Of a stretch of DNA of 27,624 bases, positions 1 to 6,172 are shown piece after piece (positions within the stretch are counted from its first letter, which is position 1; each line of letters opens with the position of its first letter). The notes below the pieces were generated by a model, which was not told the origin of the DNA, searched no databases, and saw only the letters and a list, made by a program, of their open reading frames with translations. Source of the stretch: a virus; the IMG/VR virus record IMGVR_UViG_3300006736_000074, positions 1 to 27,624 of that record; one strand, 5' to 3'. The position numbers were made by a program, and so were the translations under genes.

Positions 1-197
1 ATCCCTACCCTGCTCATGATTCCCCAATGCTATGGTCTATTACGCCCCTAGCATGGTGAATCAATAACGTGCTATACAATAATGTAAGTCTTTTTACGCT
101 GCTAAGTACCGTAGTAGTTGAATCTACTCGCTTGACTGTAATGGTCTAAAATGCCCTATACAACTAACGAAGCAAATCACAAAGCAGGTTTGTACTG
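1..197. other. Non-coding left edge with degenerate repeats
   Basis: No convincing gene is seen here. CTATACAA occurs at 72-79 and 156-163. ATGGTCTA occurs at 32-39 and 141-148, each time followed a few bases later by GCCC. On the minus strand the first pair reads TTGTATAG, so these may be leftward promoter or protein-binding elements for genes beyond the window. Bases 1-14, read on the minus strand, give AGCAGGGTAGGGAT, which matches 1256-1269 at 13 of 14 positions. Function is unknown. Confidence 0.4.
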
Positions 198-232
198 AAA
201 AGTATGACACGACCCAGTGAGCCGTGCCATAC
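198..232 (-). terminator. Rho-independent terminator after the leftward gene
   Basis: On the minus strand, 232-219 pairs with 215-202 as a 14-bp stem (three of the pairs are G-U) with a 3-base loop. It is followed at once by UUUU (201-198). The G-U pairs become A-C mismatches on the plus strand, so the structure favours the leftward transcript. It lies 15 bases past the stop codon of the minus-strand gene 247-699. A (GA)n run at 233-245 separates stop and hairpin. Confidence 0.75.
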
Positions 233-246
233 GAGAGAGAGAGAGA

Positions 247-699
247 TTAGCCTTTGAAGTTGGAAAGAATGCGTCCGATTGAGGAATCTTTATTGCCTGA
301 ATAATGGTCGCGCACATCAAGGGCTGTAACGCAACGCGCTACGCTTGCGCCTAAATGCTTTTTAGCACATACGTTGACGGATGCACCGAGCGCGCTCAAA
401 GCATTTATTTGAGTCTTGTACCACGCACAATACTCAGATGCCCATGCTTCGTACTTACCATGATATGCAAGTAATTTTGCATGATTAGCATCGATATCAG
501 CAGATGTGGTGGTATCGTTGAGGCGAGCAAGTGCGGGCTGCTTGGGTCGCAAGGTTCCAACGTTGTTAAGCGCTGAGATGATTGCAAGCAAATCGTTAGC
601 ACTTGGCGCAGGATTCTTAACAGTAACTTGTACCTTTGCTTTCTTTGCTTTGGTTGTGGTTTTGTTCATTGTGGTCTCTTTTGCTGTTGCAGTTGTCAT
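247..699 (-). CDS. Hypothetical protein with Lys/Thr-rich N-terminus
   Basis: I do not recognise this 150-residue protein. The N-terminus (about residues 1-30) is rich in Thr, Lys and Ala and looks disordered. The remainder is Ala-rich and probably helical, with scattered Cys and aromatic residues (a segment EAWASEYCAWYK). There is no signal peptide or membrane segment. The open frame extends upstream to 900, but an AAGGAG site at 707-712 fits the tandem ATG-ATG at 702/699; 699 gives the better spacing (7 bases). A sigma70-like promoter (845-873) lies upstream and a strong terminator (198-232) downstream, so it is probably a single-gene transcript read by host polymerase, perhaps early. It is transcribed away from the late block. 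An early host-interaction or regulatory protein is possible, but nothing in the sequence proves this. Confidence 0.7.
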   Translation of the reverse strand: MTTATAKETTMNKTTTKAKKAKVQVTVKNPAPSANDLLAIISALNNVGTLRPKQPALARLNDTTTSADIDANHAKLLAYHGKYEAWASEYCAWYKTQINALSALGASVNVCAKKHLGASVARCVTALDVRDHYSGNKDSSIGRILSNFKG

Positions 700-746
700 C
701 ATACAACTCCTTATATTATGTGCCATAGTTGACACGAGGTAATGAT

Positions 747-763
747 GCAGGGGAATACCCTGC
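747..763 (-). other. Hairpin in the 5' leader of the leftward gene
   Basis: GCAGGG (747-752) and CCCTGC (758-763) form a perfect 6-bp stem with a 5-base loop. It lies in the predicted leader between the leftward promoter (845-873) and the ribosome site at 707-712. It has no U-tract, so it is more likely an mRNA-stabilising, processing or regulatory hairpin than a terminator. Confidence 0.5.
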
Positions 764-844
764 GATATTGTGGATACTACCATATTTATCGACAATGGCA
801 ACAGATATATCCAACTATTATTGACATTTTGGCAACAATATGCA

Positions 845-873
845 ATTATATTGATACAGGCATACTCTGTTAA
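845..873 (-). promoter_or_regulatory. Leftward sigma70-like promoter
   Basis: On the minus strand the -35 box is TTAACA (873-868, five of six matches to consensus) and the -10 box is a perfect TATAAT (850-845), with an ideal 17-base spacer (867-851). Transcription would start near 838 and run left into the gene at 699-247, giving a leader of about 135 bases. The -35 box sits inside the first CTGTTA(A/G)GG repeat (867-875), so a protein binding that repeat would compete with or contact RNA polymerase. Inferred by inspection only. Confidence 0.65.
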
Positions 874-939
874 GGTTCTGTTAGGTGGTACACCTATCAT
901 GCGCGAATAACGCAGGAATACCTAACATATACCTAACAG
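867..939. repeat. Mirrored, 11-bp-phased CTGTTAGG repeat array (operator-like)
   Basis: Two direct copies with an 11-bp period on the plus strand (867-875 CTGTTAAGG, 878-886 CTGTTAGGT) face two copies with the same period on the minus strand (931-939 and 920-928 region, ACCTAACA). The two 20-bp arms, 867-886 and the reverse complement of 920-939, agree at 16 of 20 positions and are 33 bases apart. A small palindrome (AGGTG-GTA-CACCT, 883-895) lies in between. A further CTGTTAGGG is at 1270-1278. One-helical-turn phasing and overlap with the -35 box suggest a regulator binding site; an origin or recombination site is an alternative. Confidence 0.55.
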
Positions 940-1096
940 CTTGCGCAGGAAGCAAGGGGCAATACGCAACACCTTCGAGATACATTTCGAGGGGGGGGGA
1001 GCCCCCAAAGGGATTACAACACCCCACACCCCCTTCCCCGTCCATTATCCAGCCTGATTTACCTTGTCGCCATTTTGTCCACACCTTCTGCTTCAC

Positions 1097-1120
1097 TTAG
1101 TTTGTTTCTTCTATAGGGGG
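1097..1120 (+). promoter_or_regulatory. Candidate phage (T7-like) RNA polymerase promoter A
   Basis: TTAG at 1097-1100 and CTATAG at 1111-1116, followed by a run of G, lie in the same register as the second candidate at 1238. The pattern TTAGTnTnTTnnnnCTATAGnnGG is shared without gaps. The CTATAGGG end resembles the initiation region of T7-family promoters. It would read rightward through the 19-bp element and leader into the capsid gene. No phage RNA polymerase gene is in this window, so this rests on pattern only. Confidence 0.4.
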
Positions 1121-1153
1121 AATTGCCTTGAGTTTATATTATTTGTGTGGAAA

Positions 1154-1173
1154 GTGTTGACAATTGGCGACAC
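1154..1173 (+). repeat. Left copy of 19-bp inverted repeat (near-palindrome)
   Basis: TGTTGACAATTGGCGACAC at 1155-1173 is an exact reverse-complement match to 25626-25644. With G1154 it forms a 20-bp near-palindrome around CAATTG with 8 of 10 half-site positions paired. As RNA it can fold with a G-U pair and one A-G mismatch. It contains TTGACA, but no -10 box follows at a normal spacing. It lies between the two rightward promoter candidates, upstream of the capsid gene. Confidence 0.8.
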
Positions 1174-1237
1174 TCTGGATCAAGGAAATAAAAAAATTAT
1201 TAAAATTGTTACATTTTCCTTGCAATGTATTGGCGTG

Positions 1238-1262
1238 TTAGTGTATTATCCCTATAGCAGGG
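1238..1262 (+). promoter_or_regulatory. Candidate phage (T7-like) RNA polymerase promoter B
   Basis: TTAG (1238-1241) and CTATAG (1252-1257) have the same 14-base offset as in candidate A, with matching T residues between and G-rich sequence after. It would begin transcripts about 165 bases before the capsid start, giving a leader that contains the hairpins at 1293-1406. CCCTATAGCAGGG is also a weak inverted repeat, so an operator is an alternative reading. Confidence 0.4.
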
Positions 1263-1292
1263 TAGGTATCTGTTAGGGTATTCCTGTTTGAT

Positions 1293-1406
1293 GAAGGTAA
1301 GTCCTTCCGCCTAAGCGGGCGAATTGAGCAGGGAATGTCCAATAGGGTAGCAGTCCCGTATGCGTCAGATGACATGGTGTCATTTGGCTTTTTTTCGTAT
1401 ACGGAC
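1293..1406 (+). other. Structured late-operon leader RNA
   Basis: Several pairings are visible before the capsid gene: GAAGG/CCTTC (1293-1297 with 1303-1307); CCGC/GCGG (1307-1310 with 1315-1318), the two sharing C1307; and a long stem of 1353-1364 with 1396-1406, which has 11 pairs, one bulged C (1357) and one G-U. The long stem encloses a second hairpin at 1366-1386. The capsid ribosome site (GGAG, 1413-1416) begins seven bases after the long stem. This could be a terminator/antiterminator leader, an RNase processing site or a stabilising 5' end. I do not recognise a known RNA family. Confidence 0.5.
1366..1395 (+). terminator. Terminator-like hairpin upstream of the capsid gene
   Basis: CAGATGACA (1366-1374) pairs with TGTCATTTG (1378-1386), including one G-U pair, around a TGG loop. 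It is followed by GC and seven T (1389-1395). This is a low-GC intrinsic-terminator shape on the plus strand, lying inside the larger stem 1353-1406 and 28 bases before the capsid ATG. It may stop leftover upstream transcription or attenuate the late operon. The long outer stem could compete with polymerase release at the U-tract. Confidence 0.45.
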
Positions 1407-1422
1407 TTTATTGGAGAATACA

Positions 1423-2334
1423 ATGTCCTCACAAATTACTACCGCTTTTGTAGAACAATATAAAAGCAATGTCATGAACCTGGTTCAACAAAAGGGCAGT
1501 CGCTTACGCGGTTGTGTTATGGTTGACTCTTCGGTTAATGGCAAGAAAAAGTTCACTGAACAGGTTGGAACAACGGAAGCCCAACGGCGTACATCACGTC
1601 ACAGTGACTCACCCCTCGTTAACACCCCTCACCTTAGACGTTCGTTGACCCTTGACGATTACGAATGGGGCGATTTGATTGATCAAGCAGACAAGGTTCG
1701 TCTATTAATTGACCCAACTAGTTCTTATGCGCAGAATGCGGCATGGGCTATGGGTCGCGCAATGGATGACGTTATCTTCGATGCACTTCATGGAACTGCT
1801 TACACAGGCGTTTCAGGTAGCACGTCAACCTCCTTGCCGGCAGGGCAAAAAATTGCAGTCACTGTGCAAGATGGTGCCGGAACCTCCGACGCTGGCTTGA
1901 ACACTGCAAAACTACGTGCAGCACGAAAGGTTCTTTTGTCGAATGAGGTTTCCCAAGACGAAGAACTGTTCTGTGCTGTGAACGCACAAATGATTGACAA
2001 CCTTCTTCAGACCACTGAAGTTGGAAGTTACGACTACAACAGTGTAAAAGCACTTGTTCGTGGCGAAATCGACACCTGGATGGGCTTTAAGTTCATCCAC
2101 TCAGAGCGATTGAACACACTAATCTCTGGTGGTGCTGACCAAGCGTGCATGGTATGGGCAAAGAGTGGTCTTGAACTCGGCATCGGTTCTGATGTCAAGT
2201 CTAGCATCGCACCCCGTGCCGATAAATCCTTCTCGACATACGTTTACTACTCAATGTGCTTGGGTGCTACTCGTCTCGAAGAAGAAAAAGTTGTTGAAAT
2301 CGCTTGTGACCCAACTGCGGGTATAACAGCGTAA
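1423..2334 (+). CDS. Major capsid protein
   Basis: Builds the icosahedral head shell. This 303-residue protein matches in style the podovirus capsid family of about 300 residues (Phage_capsid_2 type). The N-terminus is typical (SSQITTAFVEQYKSNV), followed by QQKGSRLRG, a TxxAQRRTSRHSD segment, TPHLRRSLTLDDYEWGDLID, and LLIDPTSSYAQNAAWAMGRAMDD. I recall this order from the family. The frame is open upstream from 1360, but ATG 1423 has GGAG six bases upstream and gives the family's usual N-terminus. It is the first gene of the plus-strand late block, behind a structured leader. Its scaffold partner is on the minus strand at 26206-27051, which is unusual. Confidence 0.93.
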   Translation: MSSQITTAFVEQYKSNVMNLVQQKGSRLRGCVMVDSSVNGKKKFTEQVGTTEAQRRTSRHSDSPLVNTPHLRRSLTLDDYEWGDLIDQADKVRLLIDPTSSYAQNAAWAMGRAMDDVIFDALHGTAYTGVSGSTSTSLPAGQKIAVTVQDGAGTSDAGLNTAKLRAARKVLLSNEVSQDEELFCAVNAQMIDNLLQTTEVGSYDYNSVKALVRGEIDTWMGFKFIHSERLNTLISGGADQACMVWAKSGLELGIGSDVKSSIAPRADKSFSTYVYYSMCLGATRLEEEKVVEIACDPTAGITA

Positions 2335-2357
2335 TTTACTGGGGTTTTACTTGAACC

Positions 2358-2405
2358 AGAAGCAACACGTCATCACCTGACCCCATGATGGCGGCTTCGG
2401 CTTCT
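2358..2405 (+). other. Intergenic RNA hairpin after the capsid gene
   Basis: AGAAGC (2358-2363) can pair with GCTTCT (2400-2405), enclosing GTCATCA/TGATGGC (2369-2375 with 2386-2392). Only three T follow before the ribosome site AAGGAG at 2408-2413. It is more likely an mRNA processing or partial-attenuation element than a full terminator. GGCTTCGGCT (2393-2402) recurs at 2950-2959 in the next intergenic hairpin. Confidence 0.4.
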
Positions 2406-2421
2406 TTAAGGAGATTTAGAT

Positions 2422-2919
2422 ATGGCTACTACCAAATCAAATCTAGTTACAAATCTGGATGCAGTACCAACTGTATTCAACGACGTTGGTCTTTCGGGCG
2501 GTCGCGTTCGAATTGCCATGGACAATTTCGAGGTGGCTGCTGCTGATTTTGATGCAGATGGAGATATTATCCGTCTGTGCCGTCTCCCTGCAAATGCCCG
2601 CGTTTTGAGCATAAAACTTTGGAACGATGCAATGGGTACATCCTCTGCACCAAATGCAGGGATTTATCCAACGAATAGCGATACCGCTTCTGATGAAGAT
2701 TTCTACGCCACCGCGGTAGATACCTCATCTGCTGTAGCGGGTACAGAAATCCGCTTTGAAGCGGCAGACATCAACACGGCTGGTGACAAACTTTGGGAAA
2801 ACGCTGGAGCTTCCAGTAACCCAGGTGGTCATTACGATGTCGCGTTGACACAAACTGCGACTGTTTCGGGCGGTTCTGCCTTTACCTGTGCTTTTGAAGT
2901 ACTGTATACTATTGACTAA
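2422..2919 (+). CDS. Small capsid-associated structural protein (putative decoration protein)
   Basis: This 165-residue protein follows the capsid gene, after an 87-base structured gap, with an excellent ribosome site (AAGGAG, 8-base spacing). It has no signal peptide or membrane segment and is rich in Ala, Thr, Asp and Gly, with a predicted beta-type pattern. Segments such as GGRVRIA, IIRLCRLPANARVLSIKLWNDA and a C-terminal FEVLYTID resemble the small beta-rich proteins often found just after the capsid gene in marine and soil podoviruses. I infer a head decoration or other minor virion role from position and pattern. No enzymatic motif is visible. Confidence 0.6.
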   Translation: MATTKSNLVTNLDAVPTVFNDVGLSGGRVRIAMDNFEVAAADFDADGDIIRLCRLPANARVLSIKLWNDAMGTSSAPNAGIYPTNSDTASDEDFYATAVDTSSAVAGTEIRFEAADINTAGDKLWENAGASSNPGGHYDVALTQTATVSGGSAFTCAFEVLYTID

Positions 2920-2941
2920 AAGACTCTAGGTTGTGTGATTG

Positions 2942-2968
2942 TGGGGGTGGGCTTCGGCTCATCCCCCA
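2942..2968 (+). other. Strong UUCG hairpin before tail tubular protein A
   Basis: TGGGGG-TGGGC, loop TTCG, GCTCA-T-CCCCCA forms 11 pairs (one G-U, one bulged T at 2962) closed by an extra-stable UUCG tetraloop. No U-tract follows; the ribosome site GAGGA is at 2976-2980. It probably protects, processes or partly insulates the highly expressed capsid-region mRNA. It shares GGCTTCGGCT with the hairpin after the capsid gene. Confidence 0.6.
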
Positions 2969-2987
2969 TGATTACGAGGAAAATCTT

Positions 2988-3653
2988 ATGACTGCAAGTG
3001 CTACAACAGAAGTAGATCTGGCAAACATGGCTCTGATAATGTTGGGGCAACAGCCAATTAGCGCCCTGAACGATGACAACAACCGCGCTAACCTTGTAGA
3101 TGCTCGTCTTGCCGATGTGCGCGATACCGTGCTTAGGTCGCACCAATGGAACTGCGCCACTATGCGGGCTTCCCTGTCCGCAGATGCGACTACCCCTACA
3201 TGGGGCTACAAGTATCGTTTCGCATTACCGGCCGACTTTATTAAGTTGGTCAAAACAGAAAACAATACAACCGATTACCGAATAGAGGCAGGGAACCAAT
3301 CAGAAACCCCAACGGGTACTGACCCTATTTTGTTTATTCTCACCGATGAGGCTGAATTGAACATCACGTACGTTTATCAAATAACGAATGTTGCTATGAT
3401 GGATGTTACCCTCAAACAAGCCATAGCCACACGGCTCGCAGCAGACATAGCGATTGCCGTGTCAGGCGAAGTTGCCTTAGAAGGGGCGATGATGGCTAAA
3501 TACCAACTTACCCTTGCAGAAGCGAAGTATGAAGATTCAACGGCTCATAGCGATTTAGAAACATTAAGGGGCGGGGAATGGCTCGACGCGCGTCTTGGTG
3601 GGGGTACAAGTCGAGACTTCCCACCTCTTGATGGAGGCGGGGCGCCAACCTAA
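2988..3653 (+). CDS. Tail tubular protein A (T7 gp11-like, head-tail adaptor)
   Basis: Forms the ring below the portal that joins head and tail nozzle. It is 221 residues long (T7 gp11 is 196). The N-terminus EVDLANMALIMLGQQPISALNDDNNRA followed by R(D)TVLRSHQWNCA is the typical gp11 pattern: a helix with xALxxLGxxxI, then the RDxxLRxHxWxxA segment. A later GYKYRFALPADFIKL also fits. The upstream frame is open from 2931, but ATG 2988 has GAGGA seven bases before it and starts just ahead of the conserved helix. The stop overlaps the next start (TAATG at 3651-3655), so it is translationally coupled to the tubular B gene. Confidence 0.88.
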   Translation: MTASATTEVDLANMALIMLGQQPISALNDDNNRANLVDARLADVRDTVLRSHQWNCATMRASLSADATTPTWGYKYRFALPADFIKLVKTENNTTDYRIEAGNQSETPTGTDPILFILTDEAELNITYVYQITNVAMMDVTLKQAIATRLAADIAIAVSGEVALEGAMMAKYQLTLAEAKYEDSTAHSDLETLRGGEWLDARLGGGTSRDFPPLDGGGAPT

Positions 3654-6172
3654 TGCCTAAAGCAATAAAAGTATCAACTAATTTTACGGCGGGGGAAATA
3701 TCACCTCGCCTTTTAGGTAGAACCGACCTCAAGAAGTACCAGAACGGTGTACGCAAGTTAGAAAACTTCGTGCCGCAAGTACATGGTGGTATTGAGCGTA
3801 GACCGGGAACGATGTTTGTTGCGGAAGTGTGGTCTGACGCCAGTATTGATCCGCCACCACGACTAATTGAGTTTCAGTACAACCAAGAACAGTCGTATGT
3901 GTTAGAGGTTGGGGTGAATGAAGTGGACGACGAGGGGTACATTCGGTTTTTCCGACTTGATGCCACAACAGGTGACCCCATCCTACTCACTGACCCAGTA
4001 GAAGGTGATGCCCCGACCATTAAGAGCGCATTAAACTTCACTAAAGCAGATTTGCCTGATATGCAGTTTGCACAATCGGCAGACATTCTTTACATCTTCT
4101 CAGAAAACCACGAAATGCGGAAACTGAGTAGGAATAGCATAGATGACGATGAAGCAACAAGTTGGGATTATGAAGTTTGTGTGTATAATGACGGTCCCTA
4201 CCTACCGATGAACTCGGACGAAGATATATACCTGAAGCAAGCGGGGTCTGGGGGAGCAGGAGACAGTTGCGGCTTCTCCTTTGAAAATGGAGCAGGGTTA
4301 TCAGTCGATGTACTAGAGTACGATGGAGCCCTTGCTGCTAATGCTCAAAAGGACGTGGGGCGGCTCATTCGCATTGAAGATGATGCACTCGGATTCCCAA
4401 TAGAAGCATTCACAGCCGGAACTTGGGATACAACTGACCCTGATGCGCCGCTTTGGGACCCTCCGGCCACCATAACGGTAGGAGAAGATGAGAATGAAGT
4501 TAAAATGTATAGCCTTGTTGGTGAAGAGGGGGAAGAAGGCAAGCGGATTGAGTTTCTGAAAGTATCGTTTGGTATTCCAGAATTAAACGATACGGTGTAT
4601 ATAGGCAGGAACTTTACAGAAGTAACGGAAACCTCAACTAAGTTTGATTTGTACCACCCAGACACAGGAGAAGGCATCGGGTTTCCTTACCTGGTAGATG
4701 ATAACCCCCTTCTTTCTGCGAACATAGACGGCACTGCCCGTTACGAGAAAGCATCACACATAGGATGGGGGAGAATAGCGACTATAACCTCTGCGTCTGC
4801 ATGTACCGTCACCATAGAAGATGAAACACCAAACATGTCTGGCTCACGAACACGCAATTGGCGCTTGGGCGCTTGGTCAGAAACACAAGGATACCCACGG
4901 ACGGGGCGTTTTTATCAAAACCGTCTCTGGTCAGCATCATCTAAAACAGAACCTCAAACACTTTGGTCATCAGGGACAGGCGCATATAATTGTTACAGCC
5001 CCTCCACTGTGAGAGAGGGCGTAGTCTTAGATGAAAGCGCAATAACAGTTACGTTAAGTGATTCTCTGGTAAACAAGATAAACTTTTTAGAGGGAGATAC
5101 AGCAGGACTTGTTGTGCTTACCACTGGCGGTGAGTGGCTAGGCAGGGGGACAAACCCACAATCCGCCCTCACACCGACAGACTTAGGATTCCAAAAGAGT
5201 AGTTACTACGGTTCTATTAGCACGATTCACCCCCTGCGAGCAGGGACATCTGTTCTGTTTGCACAGAGAGATGCTAGGGTAATCAGAGAACTAACCTACG
5301 AGTTTGGGCAAGACAGGTTTACAGCACCAAACATTACCTTACTCTCAGAGCATATAACAAAAGACGGCATTATTGATTCTGCATATCAAAGCGGGGTGTC
5401 AAACCGTTTATGGTATGTCCGCAAAGATGGTTCAATGCTAACCATGTCGTACGAAAAGGCCGAGGAGGTCATGGGCTGGGCAGAACACACCCTAGCACCC
5501 TCAGCAGCAGGAGTAAAAGCGGAAGTACTGTCAGTTGGAGTTACACTAGACGATGAAATAGATAACGTGTGGGTCTTGGTTAAACGAGATGTAGACGGGA
5601 CAAGCAAATATTATGTGGAGATGCTAGATACAGGGCTACAATCGTATGAGGACCATGAATACGCATTTTATGTAGATTGTGGTGTAAAGGGGTACTCTGC
5701 ATCGCCCGCGCATGGGTGGAGTGGATTGCTACATTTGGCAGGGGAAAATGTGTATGTGTTAGGAGACGGCGAAGAATACGGACCTTACACCGTAGACGCG
5801 GCAGGCGCGATAGCGATGGCTCCAGCAGACGCATCGAGCAGGGTTGCAATAGGTCTAAAATATACTTCTGTTATGGAAACCCTTCCACTCATCATCGACC
5901 CAAGCAAGGGCGACACAAGGGGCAAACTGAAACGTGTATACAAGGTAATGGCGAATCTTTATAGATCGTTGGGCGGTAAGATGGGAACACCAGAACAGGT
6001 ATATTCTGTTGCATATCCAACTGCAACGAGCGAAGAACTAAATACAAAAATGTTTGAGATAAACATTGCTGATAATGCTCAAAGGGAAACAATCATCCGT
6101 TTTGAGCAAAGCGGATTACAGCCTACAAACTTGCTTTCCATAGTTGCGGAGTTTCAAATTGGCCAATTTTAA
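3653..6172 (+). CDS. Tail tubular protein B (T7 gp12-like, tail nozzle)
   Basis: An 839-residue structural protein (T7 gp12 is 794) that forms the tail nozzle. The N-terminus contains NFTAGEISPRLLGRTDLKKY, then GVRKLENFVPQVHGGIERRPGT, the hallmark of this family: the GExSPxLxGRxDLxxY and NxxxxxxGGxxRRPGT motifs. The mid-region has the expected W/G/Y-rich beta segments, for example WRLGAWSETQGYPRTGRFYQNRLW at about residues 401-424, similar to the family's GxPxxxxFxxxRLxxxG motif. The ATG overlaps the upstream stop. The 3' end overlaps the gp13-like gene by 14 bases. No truncation is seen. Confidence 0.9.
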   Translation: MPKAIKVSTNFTAGEISPRLLGRTDLKKYQNGVRKLENFVPQVHGGIERRPGTMFVAEVWSDASIDPPPRLIEFQYNQEQSYVLEVGVNEVDDEGYIRFFRLDATTGDPILLTDPVEGDAPTIKSALNFTKADLPDMQFAQSADILYIFSENHEMRKLSRNSIDDDEATSWDYEVCVYNDGPYLPMNSDEDIYLKQAGSGGAGDSCGFSFENGAGLSVDVLEYDGALAANAQKDVGRLIRIEDDALGFPIEAFTAGTWDTTDPDAPLWDPPATITVGEDENEVKMYSLVGEEGEEGKRIEFLKVSFGIPELNDTVYIGRNFTEVTETSTKFDLYHPDTGEGIGFPYLVDDNPLLSANIDGTARYEKASHIGWGRIATITSASACTVTIEDETPNMSGSRTRNWRLGAWSETQGYPRTGRFYQNRLWSASSKTEPQTLWSSGTGAYNCYSPSTVREGVVLDESAITVTLSDSLVNKINFLEGDTAGLVVLTTGGEWLGRGTNPQSALTPTDLGFQKSSYYGSISTIHPLRAGTSVLFAQRDARVIRELTYEFGQDRFTAPNITLLSEHITKDGIIDSAYQSGVSNRLWYVRKDGSMLTMSYEKAEEVMGWAEHTLAPSAAGVKAEVLSVGVTLDDEIDNVWVLVKRDVDGTSKYYVEMLDTGLQSYEDHEYAFYVDCGVKGYSASPAHGWSGLLHLAGENVYVLGDGEEYGPYTVDAAGAIAMAPADASSRVAIGLKYTSVMETLPLIIDPSKGDTRGKLKRVYKVMANLYRSLGGKMGTPEQVYSVAYPTATSEELNTKMFEINIADNAQRETIIRFEQSGLQPTNLLSIVAEFQIGQF

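Larger units (their letters stand above)
703..1422. other. 720-base divergent regulatory region
   Basis: This is the largest gene-free stretch. It separates the leftward gene from the rightward late block. From left to right it holds a hairpin (747-763), a leftward sigma70-like promoter (845-873), a mirrored CTGTTAGG repeat array (867-939), a G9-A-G-C5 stretch (991-1006), two rightward T7-like promoter candidates (1097-1120, 1238-1262), the left copy of a 19-bp inverted repeat (1155-1173), and a structured late leader (1293-1406). GGTATTCC-like elements recur at 751-760 (-), 913-922 (-) and 1277-1286 (+). Small open frames here lack convincing ribosome sites and overlap these elements. Confidence 0.75.

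Noticed and set aside
233-245. (GA)n run beside the terminator as a microsatellite feature
   Set aside because: It is short and single, and shows nothing beyond a spacer between stop codon and terminator.
700-900. Upstream extension of the first minus-strand gene to 900
   Set aside because: The extension would run through the sigma70-like promoter and hairpin, while ATG 702/699 has a strong ribosome site.
881-1100. Overlapping 71-residue frames on both strands of the regulatory region
   Set aside because: Both cross the G9 tract, the repeat array or promoter candidate A, have odd composition, and lack convincing ribosome sites.
1157-1185. TTGACA in the 19-bp repeat as a sigma70 -35 box
   Set aside because: No -10-like hexamer occurs 16-18 bases downstream on either copy.
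1064-1276. 70-residue plus-strand frame before the capsid gene
   Set aside because: It covers both promoter candidates and the 19-bp repeat; its composition is not protein-like and no ribosome site is visible.
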